Assembly (NCBI GenBank): GCA_025994075.1
Contig: JAMQGV010000045.1
Location: 29,290 to 93,289, forward strand
Reading direction: 5' to 3'
Source: Vicinamibacteria bacterium
Lineage (GTDB): Bacteria; Acidobacteriota; Vicinamibacteria; Fen-336
Length of the DNA stretch: 64,000 nt
Under the pieces are notes generated by a model. It saw nothing but the letters and a program-made list of their open reading frames with translations. It ran no database searches and was not told where the DNA came from. Of the stretch, positions 53,621 to 62,819 are shown piece by piece. How positions within the stretch are numbered: the stretch's first letter is position 1; each line of letters begins with the position of its first letter. The translations under genes and the position numbers were made by a program.

Positions 53621-54799
53621 ATGAAGCGCAGGAGCTTCCTGTCCCTGGCGGGCGCTGCTCTGGCGCTCCCGGCGTGGCCCGCACGGGCCGCCGTGGCGGG
53701 CGAGTTGCGCGGTGTCTGGCTGGTGCGGACGGGGCTGACCTCGAGGCAGGCGATCGACGCGGCGGTCGAGCACGCGGCGGCGGCGGGTCTCAACGCCGTC
53801 TTCGCGCAGGTTCGCGGCCGCGGCGACGCCTTCTACGCGTCCGATCTCGCCCCACGCTCGCCGCTGCTGGAGGCGGCTCCCGCCCGCTTCGACCCGCTGG
53901 CGCACCTGATCGACGCCGCGGCGGCCCGGGGCCTCCAGGTCCACGCCTGGATCAACGCGCTGCTGGCCGCGAACTACCCGGGCGCGTTGCCCGCGGGCCA
54001 CGTGCTCGAGCGCCACCCCGAGTGGGCGATGGTGCCGAAGGCGGTGGCGCAGCAGGCGCTCGGCGCGCACGGTCGCGAGCGGCTGCGCCTCGTGCGAGCC
54101 GCGCGCGGCGGCAACGAGGCGGAGGGCCTGTTCCTGACCCCCGCGGCGGCCGGCGTCCACGAGCATCTCGAGGCCGTGGTGCGCGAGCTGCTCGCGCGCT
54201 ACGCTCTCGCGGGGCTGCACCTCGACTTCATCCGCTACCCTGACGCCCACTACGACTGGTCGCCCGAGATGCTCGAGAGCTTCCGCCGCAGCCGCGGCGA
54301 GCGCGACCTGTTCGCCGGCCCGGCGGCCTCGCCGGGCGCCTTCGCCGAGCACCGCCGCGGCCTGCTGACGCGGCTGGTCGAGCGGCTCGCCGGCACCGCG
54401 CGGGCCGCGGTCCCGGGCCTGCCGGTGTCGGCCGCCGTGGTCGCAGACGAGGCGATGGCCCGCAACCACAAGTTCCAGGACTGGCCCGCGTGGGCGCGCT
54501 CGGGCGCGCTCGACGCGGTGTGTCCGATGGCCTACGCTCCGGAGACGCGCATCTTCGAGGGCCAGGTGCGCCACGCCGTGGCTCGCACCGGCGGCCGGGT
54601 GTGGGCCGGCGTCGGCGCCTGGCGCATCCCGGTCGAGAGCACCATCGAGAAGATCGAGGCCGCGCGCGCCTCCGGCGCTCACGGGGTCGTGCTGTTCTCC
54701 CACGAGTCGATCGGCGGGGCGGAAGCGCGCGCCCTGCGGGCGGCCTCGTTCGGGGCCCGCACCGCGGGAGGCGGCGCCGCGGGCCACGCGGCGCGGTGA
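53621..54799 (+). CDS. GHL10-like (DUF187) glycoside hydrolase
   Basis: The 392-residue protein has a Tat-like or Sec signal (MKRRSFLSLAGAALAL) and a barrel matching the GHL10/YngK family. The segments ELRGVWLVRTGL, GLNAVFAQVRGRGDAFY, HAWINALL and LHLDFIRYPD are visible, the last carrying a likely catalytic acid. It heads a cell-wall sugar operon, overlapping the next gene as GTGA. TAGCAT ten bases before the ATG and no ribosome-binding site suggest a very short leader. Confidence 0.85.
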   Translation: MKRRSFLSLAGAALALPAWPARAAVAGELRGVWLVRTGLTSRQAIDAAVEHAAAAGLNAVFAQVRGRGDAFYASDLAPRSPLLEAAPARFDPLAHLIDAAAARGLQVHAWINALLAANYPGALPAGHVLERHPEWAMVPKAVAQQALGAHGRERLRLVRAARGGNEAEGLFLTPAAAGVHEHLEAVVRELLARYALAGLHLDFIRYPDAHYDWSPEMLESFRRSRGERDLFAGPAASPGAFAEHRRGLLTRLVERLAGTARAAVPGLPVSAAVVADEAMARNHKFQDWPAWARSGALDAVCPMAYAPETRIFEGQVRHAVARTGGRVWAGVGAWRIPVESTIEKIEAARASGAHGVVLFSHESIGGAEARALRAASFGARTAGGGAAGHAAR

Positions 54800-57678
54800 G
54801 GCGGGCCGCCCTCCTCGTCCTTCTCGGCGCGCTGGTCGCGTCGTGCCGCCACCCGGGCGCGCCGGGCGCACCGCCTTCGGCGCAGGCCCCCACCGCGCGG
54901 CCCACGCCCTCCGGCAGCGGCTGGGCCGAGCGCACGCTGCGCGGCCTCAGCCTCGAGCGCAAGGCCGCGCAGATGATCGGCGTGCGCGCCTTCGGCCTGC
55001 CGCGCCACCCGCGCGCCGCGGACGCCGAGAAGCTGCTCGCCCAGGTCCGCGACCTCGGGGTGGGCAGCGTGGTCGTCTTCGAGTCGGAGCTCGGCACGCT
55101 GCCGGGCCTGATCGAGCGACTGCAGGGCGTGGCCGAGATCCCGCTGCTGATCTCGGCCGACCTCGAGCGCGGCCTCGCCTTCCGCGTGCGGCGCGGCGCG
55201 GTGCCGATTCCTTACGCGATGGCGCTCGGCGCCACCCGCGATCCGGAGGCCGCCCGCTTCGCCGGGGAGGTGACGGCCCGCGAGGCCCGCGCCGTCGGCA
55301 TCCACTGGGGCTTCGCCCCCGTCGCCGACGTCAACAACAACCCGGCCAACCCGGTGATCAACATCCGCTCGTTCGGCGAGGACCCGGAGCTGGTGGCCAC
55401 GATGGTCGGGGCGTTCCTGCGCGGAGCCCACGACGGCGGCCTGCTGACCACCGCCAAGCACTTCCCGGGCCACGGCGACACGGCGGTCGACAGCCACCTG
55501 GCGCTCGCCACCATCGCCGCCGATCGCGCGCGGCTGGACGCGGTCGAACTCAAGCCGTTCCGCGCGGCGCTCGAGGCGGGGGCCGACTCCGTGATGCTCG
55601 GCCACATCGCGGTACCGGCGCTCGATCCCTCGGGCGGCCCGGCGACGCTCTCGCCGCTGATCGCCCACGACCTGCTGCGCAAGGACCTCGGCTTCCAGGG
55701 CCTGATCGTCACCGACGCGATGGAGATGCACGGCGTGCGCGCGGCGTGGACGGGGGAGGCGGCGGTCAAGGCGGTGGGTGCGGGCGTCGATTTCATCCTG
55801 CTGCCTCCCGAGCCCGAGGTGGCGATCCAGGCGCTCGTGCGTGCCGTGCGCGAGGGCCAGCTCGACGAGGCCCGGATCGACGCCTCGGTCCGGCGCATCC
55901 TGGCCGTCAAGGAGCGGCTGGGCCTGCACCGGTCGCGGAAGGTCGACCCGGCGCTGCTGCCGCGCGACGTGATGCGGCCCGAGGACGTCGCGCGCAACGC
56001 GGAGATCGCCGAGCGCTCGATCACGCTGGTGAAGAACGACGGCGGCCTGCTGCCGCTGAAGGCCGAGACCCCGCTGAAGGTGCTGCACCTCGTGCTCGCG
56101 AGCGACGCCCGCAACGACTTCGTCCAGGGCATCCCGGAGGCGGAGTTCGCGTCGCGCGACGTGCGGGTCGAGAACCTGAGCCTGGGCCCCGAGGTGTCGG
56201 ACGCGACGATCGCGCGGCTTTCGGCGCGGGCGGGGGAGTGGACCCACGTCGTCGCGTCCTGCTTCGTGCGGGTGACCGGTTCCAAGGGCACGGCCGACAT
56301 GTCTGAGAGCCACGCGCGCCTGCTTCGCGCCCTCTCCGGCGGCGGCGCCCCGCTCGTGCTCGTGTCCTACGGCAGCCCGTACCTGCTGCGGCAGGTCCCC
56401 GAGGCGCGAGCGTACGTGATCGCGTACGGGGGCGCCGAGGCGAGCCAGCGGGCGGCGATGCGGCTGCTGTTCGGCGAGGTGCCCGCCCGGGGCAAGCTGC
56501 CGGTGACGCTGCCGGGACTCTATCCTTACGGCCATGGCCTGGAACTGCCGAGGCACGAGATGACGCTGCGCGAGGCGCGCCCCGAGGAGGCCGGCTTCGC
56601 CGGGGCGCTGCGCGGGCTGGACGAGGTGATCGAGCGGGCGGTGGACGACGGCGCGTTCCCCGGTGCGGTCGTCGCGGTCGGCCGCGACGGCGCGCTCGTG
56701 CACCTGAAGGCCCACGGCAAGCTCGAGTACGGGTGGCTGTCGGCGTCGACCCGGGTCGACACGATCTACGACCTCGCCAGCCTGACCAAGGTGATCGCCA
56801 CCACGACGATGGCGATGATCCTGGTCGACGAGGGCAGGCTCGACCTGGACAAGCCGGTCGCCGCCTTCGTCCCGCGCTTCAGCGGGGGCGCCCGGGACCG
56901 GGTGACGGTGCGCCACCTGTTGACCCACTCCTCGGGCATCGACTGGTGGGCGCCGCTCTACAAGGAGCTCGACTCGAAGCAGGCGTACCTGGACCGCATC
57001 GTGGCCTCCGAACTCGTCTACGAGCCCGGCAGCAAGTCGGTCTACAGCGACCTCGGCGTGCTGCTGCTCGGCGAGGTGCTCGAGCGCGTCGCCGGCGAGC
57101 CGCTGGAGTCGTTCGTCGGGCGCCGCGTCTTCGAGCCGCTGGGCATGAACGACACCCGCTACCGCCCGGGCCCCGGGCTGCTGCCGAGGATCGCGCCGAC
57201 CGAGCAGGACCCGTGGCGCGGGCGCATCGTGCGGGGTGAGGTCCACGACGAGAACGCCTTCGCCCTGGGCGGCGTCGCGCCGCACGCCGGGCTGTTCGGC
57301 ACGGCCCGCGACCTGGCGCGCTTCGCGCAGATGCTCCTCAACGGCGGCGTGCTCGAGCACCGCCGCATCGTCTCGCCGGAGGTCGTGGCCGCCTTCACCC
57401 GCCGCGCCGACGTGCCCGGGTCCAGCCGCGCGCTGGGCTGGGACACTCCGTCGGCGAACTCGTCGGCCGGCTCGCTGTTCTCGGCGAGCTCGTTCGGTCA
57501 CACCGGCTTCACCGGCACGTCGCTCTGGATCGACCCGGAGCGGCGGCTGTTCCTGATCCTGCTCAGCAACCGGGTCCACCCGACCCGCGAGAACAACAAG
57601 ATCCGCCAGGTGCGCCAGGCCGCGGCCGACGCGGTCGTGCGCGCACTCGAACCGGATGCCAAGGAGGTCCCCCGATGA
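54796..57678 (+). CDS. NagZ-type GH3 N-acetylglucosaminidase fused to a serine hydrolase
   Basis: The 960-residue lipoprotein (lipobox LVASC) has two enzymes in one chain. Residues about 40-390 form a GH3 NagZ domain with the His-Asp motif KHFPGHGDTAVDSH. A GH3 C-terminal domain follows (about 400-575). Residues about 590-955 form a beta-lactamase/AmiE-like serine hydrolase with the SxxK motif SLTK, YSDLG and HTGFTG. In Bacillus the matching NagZ and AmiE are separate and work with NamZ, which here is the next gene (ATGA overlap). The role is recycling of muropeptides. Confidence 0.9.
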   Translation: MRRAALLVLLGALVASCRHPGAPGAPPSAQAPTARPTPSGSGWAERTLRGLSLERKAAQMIGVRAFGLPRHPRAADAEKLLAQVRDLGVGSVVVFESELGTLPGLIERLQGVAEIPLLISADLERGLAFRVRRGAVPIPYAMALGATRDPEAARFAGEVTAREARAVGIHWGFAPVADVNNNPANPVINIRSFGEDPELVATMVGAFLRGAHDGGLLTTAKHFPGHGDTAVDSHLALATIAADRARLDAVELKPFRAALEAGADSVMLGHIAVPALDPSGGPATLSPLIAHDLLRKDLGFQGLIVTDAMEMHGVRAAWTGEAAVKAVGAGVDFILLPPEPEVAIQALVRAVREGQLDEARIDASVRRILAVKERLGLHRSRKVDPALLPRDVMRPEDVARNAEIAERSITLVKNDGGLLPLKAETPLKVLHLVLASDARNDFVQGIPEAEFASRDVRVENLSLGPEVSDATIARLSARAGEWTHVVASCFVRVTGSKGTADMSESHARLLRALSGGGAPLVLVSYGSPYLLRQVPEARAYVIAYGGAEASQRAAMRLLFGEVPARGKLPVTLPGLYPYGHGLELPRHEMTLREARPEEAGFAGALRGLDEVIERAVDDGAFPGAVVAVGRDGALVHLKAHGKLEYGWLSASTRVDTIYDLASLTKVIATTTMAMILVDEGRLDLDKPVAAFVPRFSGGARDRVTVRHLLTHSSGIDWWAPLYKELDSKQAYLDRIVASELVYEPGSKSVYSDLGVLLLGEVLERVAGEPLESFVGRRVFEPLGMNDTRYRPGPGLLPRIAPTEQDPWRGRIVRGEVHDENAFALGGVAPHAGLFGTARDLARFAQMLLNGGVLEHRRIVSPEVVAAFTRRADVPGSSRALGWDTPSANSSAGSLFSASSFGHTGFTGTSLWIDPERRLFLILLSNRVHPTRENNKIRQVRQAAADAVVRALEPDAKEVPR

Positions 57679-58898
57679 ACGCCCTGCTGCTCGGCGTGCT
57701 GCTCGCCGCAGCCCCGCTTCAGGAGGCCCAGGCCCCGCCGATGGTCCAGGTCGGCCTGGAGCGGATCGAGGCGGAGAGCGGCGGCGTGCTCAAGGGCCGC
57801 AAGGTCGCGCTGCTCGCCCACGGCGCCTCCGTGACGGCGGCCGGCCGCCACGCCGTCGAGGTGCTGCGCGGGGTCGAGGGGCTGGAGGTCGTGCGGCTGT
57901 TCGCGCCCGAGCACGGGGCTCGCGGCACGGCCGCCGCCGGCGTGCAGATCGAGAGCGGGCGCGACCAGGAGTGGGGGCTGCCCGTCGTCAGCCTCTACGG
58001 GGAGAAGACGCAGCCCGAGGCGGGCGATTTCGAGGGCGTCGACACGCTGGTGATCGACCTGCAGGACGCCGGCGTGCGGTTCTACACCTACGCGTCGACG
58101 GCGCTGCTCGCGGTTGAGGCGGCGGCCCAGGCCGGGGTGCGCATCGTCGTGCTCGACCGCCCCAATCCGCTGGGCGGCGAGCGGATCGAGGGCCCACTGG
58201 CCGAGCCCTCGTCGGTGATGCCGCGGACGCTGGTCAACACCACGCCGGGTCCGCTGGTCCACGGCCTCACGCTGGGCGAGATGGTGCGCCTGTACAACGA
58301 CTCGCTGCCACGCAAGGCCCGGGTCGACGTGGTCGAGATGAGGGGCTGGCGGCGTTCGATGACGTGGCACGACACGGGCCGCGAGTGGGTGCCTCCGTCG
58401 CCGAACCTGCGCTCGGCCGATGCGGCCATCGCCTACCCGGGCACGTGCCTGCTGGAGGCGACCAACGTCTCCGAGGGGCGCGGCACGGACGCCCCGTTCC
58501 TGACGATCGGCGCGCCCTGGCTGCGCGTGCCGCACGTGCTGGCCGGGGTGGCGGTGCAGGGCTTCGCGCTGGGCCCGGCCCGCTTCACGCCCAAGGCCTC
58601 GCCCGCCGCGCCGTCGCCGAAGCACAAGGACCAGGACAGCGCGGGGATCGCGATCCGGGTCGTGGACCCGGTGGCCGCCCGGCCGTGGGAGCTCGGCGTC
58701 GCCCTGCTCCAGGCCCTGCGGCGCCAGCCGGAGTTCGAGTGGACGCGCCAGGGCCGCGGCCTCGACGCGCTGCTCGGCACCCGCCGCGTGCGCGAGATGC
58801 TGCGCCTCGACTGGTCGCTGAAGGAGATCCTCGACGCCGACCAGGGCGCCCACGCGGGCTGGCGCGCGGAGCGCAAGAAGCACCTGATCTACGAGTAG
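57675..58898 (+). CDS. namZ: NamZ-type exo-N-acetylmuramidase (DUF1343)
   Basis: The 407-residue protein carries a short signal and the DUF1343/YbbC fold now known as exo-beta-N-acetylmuramidase NamZ. The segments FAPEHGARG, FYTYASTALL, LDRPNPLGG and EGRGTDAPF are typical. It releases MurNAc from peptidoglycan chain ends. The ATG overlaps the stop of the NagZ-hydrolase fusion. It converges on the symporter gene, overlapping by ten bases. Confidence 0.88.
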   Translation: MNALLLGVLLAAAPLQEAQAPPMVQVGLERIEAESGGVLKGRKVALLAHGASVTAAGRHAVEVLRGVEGLEVVRLFAPEHGARGTAAAGVQIESGRDQEWGLPVVSLYGEKTQPEAGDFEGVDTLVIDLQDAGVRFYTYASTALLAVEAAAQAGVRIVVLDRPNPLGGERIEGPLAEPSSVMPRTLVNTTPGPLVHGLTLGEMVRLYNDSLPRKARVDVVEMRGWRRSMTWHDTGREWVPPSPNLRSADAAIAYPGTCLLEATNVSEGRGTDAPFLTIGAPWLRVPHVLAGVAVQGFALGPARFTPKASPAAPSPKHKDQDSAGIAIRVVDPVAARPWELGVALLQALRRQPEFEWTRQGRGLDALLGTRRVREMLRLDWSLKEILDADQGAHAGWRAERKKHLIYE

Positions 58899-60337
58899 GC
58901 CTCCCGGCGCTCGGGCAGGACGCGGCTCGTGGCCGCGCCCACCAGCAGCGTCGCGACGGTGCCGATCGCGACGTTCCAGGTCCAGGCGACCGCCGGCCAG
59001 CCGAGCAGCGCCGGCGCCAGCTTGGCCGCGAACAGGCTGGCGAACAGACCGGCGAGCATGCCCAGCATCGTGCCGCGGCTGGTGGCGCTCGTCGTCAGGA
59101 TGCCGAGCAGGAACGCGCCCACCACCGGCCCCGAGGCGTAGCCGAGCGCGGCCAGCCCCTCGCTGAGCGCCGAGTCGACGTTCTGGGCGAGCACGGCCAC
59201 GCCCATCTGCAGCAGGCCCCAGAGCACCGTGGAGACGCGGGCCACCCGCATCTGGCTGGCCTCGCTGGCGCCGGGGTTGACGAGCGGCAGGTAGAAGTCG
59301 CGCACGGTCGTCGACGCCATCGAGTTGAGCGACGGGGACAGGGCCGCCGCGACGATCGCGGCCAGGATGAAGCCGGTCCACACCCCCGGCAGCTCCGTGG
59401 AGACGAAGGTCGGCAGCACCTCGTCCCCGCGGCCGAAGGGGCGGCCGCCGTAGAAGCTCCAGAACAGCGTTCCGAGCAGCAGGAACAGCGCGAACTGGAC
59501 GGCCACGACGAAGCCGGAGAGCGACAGCCCGAGCGCGGCCTCGCGCTCCGAGCGGGCGACCAGCAGCCGCTGCACGAGATAGTGGTCGGTGCCGTGGGTC
59601 GCGAGGGTCAGGAACACGCCGCCGAGCAGTCCGGCCCAGAAGGTGAAGGGCCGGGTCAGGTCGAAGCCGAAGTCGAACACCTGCAGCTTGCCGGCCGCCT
59701 GCGCCGTGGCCAGCGCCTCGGGCACGCTGACGGGCAGCGCGACGACGACGGCCACCAGGCAGACGAGCGCCCCGGCCAGGTAGACGAACATCTGCACCGT
59801 GTCGGTCCAGATCGTCGCGGCGACGCCGCCCTCCTCGGTGTAGAGGATCATCGCGGCCCCGAGCCCGACGATGCACCACCACTCGGGCACTCCCGCCGCC
59901 ACCGAGAGCACGAGCGCTGCCGCGTGGAGTCGGATGCCGTCGCCCAGCGTGCGGTAGGCGAGGAAGATGCCGGCGGAGGTCGTGCGCACCGGGGTGCCGA
60001 AGCGCCGCTGCAGCAGCTCGTAGGACGTGAACAGCTGGCCCCGGAAATAGGCCGGGATCAGGATCAGCGAGACCAGCAGGCGGCCGATCACGTACCCGAA
60101 GACGAGCTGGAGGAAGCCCCAGTTGCCCGTGTACGCCATGCCGGGAGCGCCGATGAAGGTCAGCGTCGAGGTCTCGGTGGCGACGATGCAGGCGGTGATC
60201 GCCCACCACGGGACCGTGCGGCCGGCCAGGAAGTACTGCTGGACCGAGCGCCCGCGGCGGCCCATCCAGGTGCCGAAGGCGGTGATCGCGACGACGTAGG
60301 CGACCAGCACGAGCACGGCTTCGAGGGGGAGCTTCAA
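58889..60337 (-). CDS. Sodium/solute symporter (SSS family)
   Basis: The roughly 482-residue protein has about 13 membrane segments with the SSS core, including YFLAGRTVPWWAI, ATETSTLTFIGAP and SPSLNSMASTTVRDFY. It takes up a small solute, plausibly a sugar or amino acid freed by the convergent cell-wall hydrolases. TTG 60337 is chosen because the farther GTG at 60379 lies inside the terminator hairpin; ribosome-binding sites are poor for both. Confidence 0.87.
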   Translation of the reverse strand: MKLPLEAVLVLVAYVVAITAFGTWMGRRGRSVQQYFLAGRTVPWWAITACIVATETSTLTFIGAPGMAYTGNWGFLQLVFGYVIGRLLVSLILIPAYFRGQLFTSYELLQRRFGTPVRTTSAGIFLAYRTLGDGIRLHAAALVLSVAAGVPEWWCIVGLGAAMILYTEEGGVAATIWTDTVQMFVYLAGALVCLVAVVVALPVSVPEALATAQAAGKLQVFDFGFDLTRPFTFWAGLLGGVFLTLATHGTDHYLVQRLLVARSEREAALGLSLSGFVVAVQFALFLLLGTLFWSFYGGRPFGRGDEVLPTFVSTELPGVWTGFILAAIVAAALSPSLNSMASTTVRDFYLPLVNPGASEASQMRVARVSTVLWGLLQMGVAVLAQNVDSALSEGLAALGYASGPVVGAFLLGILTTSATSRGTMLGMLAGLFASLFAAKLAPALLGWPAVAWTWNVAIGTVATLLVGAATSRVLPERREAYS

Positions 60338-60367
60338 GGTTCGCGGATGATGCCACGGGAAAGAAGA

Positions 60368-60391
60368 GGGGGCGGCCACGCGGCCGCCCCC
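60368..60391 (-). terminator. Intrinsic terminator after the PilB-like gene
   Basis: On the minus strand GGGGGCGGCC pairs with GGCCGCCCCC around a GCGT loop, followed by TCTTCTTT. It separates the ATPase gene from the symporter gene on the same strand. Confidence 0.8.
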
Positions 60392-60416
60392 GAAAGCCCG
60401 TCCCGCGTCGGCTCGA

Positions 60417-62732
60417 CTACTTGATGCAGACCGCCCGCACGGACTTGAAGTCCGACTTGCCCTGGAGCACCTTCTCCAGGCCGTCCTGCAGCAGCGTCGA
60501 CATCCCGTCGCGGATGGCCTGCTCGCGCATCTTCTCGACGGTCTCGCGCTTCTGGATCATCCGCTTCATGTTGTCGGTCGCGATCAGCAGCTCGTGGATG
60601 CCCATGCGGCCCTTGTAGCCGGCGTTGTTGCACTTGGGGCAGCCCTTGGGCCGGAACATCCGCAGCTCGGGCGACCACTGGACCTTGACGCGCTGGTCCC
60701 ACAGCTCGTGGCCGTAGGCGTCGCGCATCTCGTCGATCTCCTCCTGGGTCGGGTTGTACTCCTCCTTGCAGTCCTTGCACAGCGTACGCACCAGGCGCTG
60801 GGCGAGGATGCCGAGCAGCGCGTCGGCGAAGTTCAGCGGGTCGATCTCCATGTCGAGCAGGCGGGTGATCGTCTCCGGTGCCGAGTTGGTGTGCAGCGTG
60901 GAGAGCACCATGTGGCCGGTCAGAGAGGCCTCGATGCCGGTCGCGGCGGTCTCGTGGTCGCGCATCTCGCCGACCAGGATGACGTCGGGGTCGGCGCGCA
61001 GGAAGGCCTTCATCGCCACCGCGAACGTGAACCCGATCTTGGGGTGGACCTGGACCTGGCGCAGTCCGGCCTGCGTGATTTCGACCGGGTCCTCGGCCGT
61101 CCAGATCTTCATGTCGACCGTGTTGATGTAGCCCACGCCCGAGTGCAGGGTCGTGGTCTTGCCGGAGCCGGTGGGCCCCACGACCAGGCAGACGCCGTAC
61201 GGCTTCTCGAGGATCTTCTTGAACTCGGACAGGTTGCGCTCCGAGAAGCCCATCTTGTCGAGCGGCAGCGGCTTGGAGGCTGCCAGGATGCGCATGACGA
61301 TGTCTTCGTTGTTGCCGGACGTCGGGATGGTGGCGACGCGGAGCTCGATCACGCCCATCGGGCCCTTGAAGCGGATCTTGCCGTCCTGCGGCTTGCGCTT
61401 CTCGGCGATGTCCAGCTTGGACATGATCTTGAATCGCTGCACCAGCGCGTTGCGGTGGGGCGCCGGCACCTCGATGTACTTCTGGCAGTCGCCGTCCACG
61501 CGCAGCCTGATGATGGTCGGCGACTGCTTGCCGTACGGCTCGATGTGGATGTCGGAGGCGTTCTTGTTGTAGGCGTCGATGATGATCTGGTTGGCGAGCT
61601 TGACGATGCCGGAGTCGGTCTCGTCGATCTCCGGCTCGTTGCTCTTCTCCTCGCCGCCGTCGACCTCGTCCTCTTCGCCGGAGCCGAGGTCCATGATGAT
61701 GCGGCCGAGGTCGGCCTCGTCCGCGACCGGCGCGCTGCCGCCGGCGTTGTAGGTCTGCTGGATGCACTCGATGATGTCCATCCGCAGCGCGACCAGGAAG
61801 TCGTGGCGGGGCGCCAGGTTCATCGCCTTGATGGCGTCCAGCCTGGTCAGGTCGTAGGGGTCCTCGACCGCGACGAACAGCGTGCCTTCCCGCTTCTCGA
61901 TCGGCACGCACGAGTTCTTCTTCAGGAACTCGGGCGTCAGCCGCGCCTTGAGGTCGTCGGGGACCACCTTGCCGGTGCCGTCCCAGAAGCCGCAGTTGTA
62001 GAACTGCGAGAGCGCCTTGCCGATCTCCTCCTTCGGGACCTTGAACGGGTCCTCCATCAGGATCTTGGCGGGATCGACCTGGTTGACGCGGGCGTTGGTG
62101 ATCGCGGCCTCGATGTCCTTCTCGGAGACCATGCCCTTGTCGACGAGGTAGCCGTACTTCGATGGCTTGTTCGAGCGGGCGGCACGGTGCTGGTTGTAGA
62201 ACGCGATGCCGAGGATCTTGGCCAGCTCCTCCGATGCCTCCTCGTCCTTCGGGGTGAAGCCCTGGCCGCCGCGCTTGTTGATGAGCTGCAGCACGCCCAG
62301 CAGGTACTTCTCGAACAGGATCGGGGTCGCCAGCACCTGGGTGGTGCGGAAGCCCGAGGACTTGTCCCAGCGCGAGTCGAACTTGAGGTTCGGGTGCAGC
62401 CGGGTCAGCTCCGACGGGTCGTAGGCGTTGCGGATGTTGACGGTCTTGCGCGACAGCGCCGTGAAGCCCGCGATCGAGCCGAAGGTCTTGGCGACCCGGA
62501 TCTCCTTGACCTCCTGGCCCGCCTTGAACAGCGAGAACAGCTCCTGGTTCTTGGTGTCGAGGGCGAAGATCGTGACCCGGTCGGCGTCGACCAGGTCGAG
62601 GATCTTGTCCTTGATGTCGACCAGGATGTCCTGGATGCTCGCGGCCGAGTTGAGCTGGTTGGCGATCTCGATCAGCCGCTTGCGGTAGGACAGCTCCTTG
62701 GAAGAGCCGTCTGCGACGCTGCGCGTGGCCAT
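60417..62732 (-). CDS. pilB: PilB/GspE-type assembly ATPase with N-terminal GAF domain
   Basis: The 771-residue protein has a GAF domain (about 25-185), a MshEN/T2SSE N domain (about 195-345), an acidic linker and the secretion ATPase. The ATPase has Walker A GPTGSGKTT, Asp box DIHIEP, Walker B VILVGEMRD and the four-cysteine zinc site (CKDC...CPKC). It powers extension of type IV pili or type II pseudopili. The GAF head is unusual for PilB and would allow ligand or nucleotide control. ATG 62732 has GAGGAGG ten bases ahead. Confidence 0.92.
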   Translation of the reverse strand: MATRSVADGSSKELSYRKRLIEIANQLNSAASIQDILVDIKDKILDLVDADRVTIFALDTKNQELFSLFKAGQEVKEIRVAKTFGSIAGFTALSRKTVNIRNAYDPSELTRLHPNLKFDSRWDKSSGFRTTQVLATPILFEKYLLGVLQLINKRGGQGFTPKDEEASEELAKILGIAFYNQHRAARSNKPSKYGYLVDKGMVSEKDIEAAITNARVNQVDPAKILMEDPFKVPKEEIGKALSQFYNCGFWDGTGKVVPDDLKARLTPEFLKKNSCVPIEKREGTLFVAVEDPYDLTRLDAIKAMNLAPRHDFLVALRMDIIECIQQTYNAGGSAPVADEADLGRIIMDLGSGEEDEVDGGEEKSNEPEIDETDSGIVKLANQIIIDAYNKNASDIHIEPYGKQSPTIIRLRVDGDCQKYIEVPAPHRNALVQRFKIMSKLDIAEKRKPQDGKIRFKGPMGVIELRVATIPTSGNNEDIVMRILAASKPLPLDKMGFSERNLSEFKKILEKPYGVCLVVGPTGSGKTTTLHSGVGYINTVDMKIWTAEDPVEITQAGLRQVQVHPKIGFTFAVAMKAFLRADPDVILVGEMRDHETAATGIEASLTGHMVLSTLHTNSAPETITRLLDMEIDPLNFADALLGILAQRLVRTLCKDCKEEYNPTQEEIDEMRDAYGHELWDQRVKVQWSPELRMFRPKGCPKCNNAGYKGRMGIHELLIATDNMKRMIQKRETVEKMREQAIRDGMSTLLQDGLEKVLQGKSDFKSVRAVCIK

Positions 62733-62819
62733 GGGTGCGGGGCCTCCTCTTCGCGAAATGGGAGAAGTGCTGGCTTTACGTCGATTTGCCGCGAGGATAC
62801 GCCCCCGCCTCGGAAGGGG

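Noticed and set aside
60338..60379. GTG 60379 as start of the symporter
   Set aside because: It falls inside the terminator stem after the PilB-like gene; the family start fits better at 60337.
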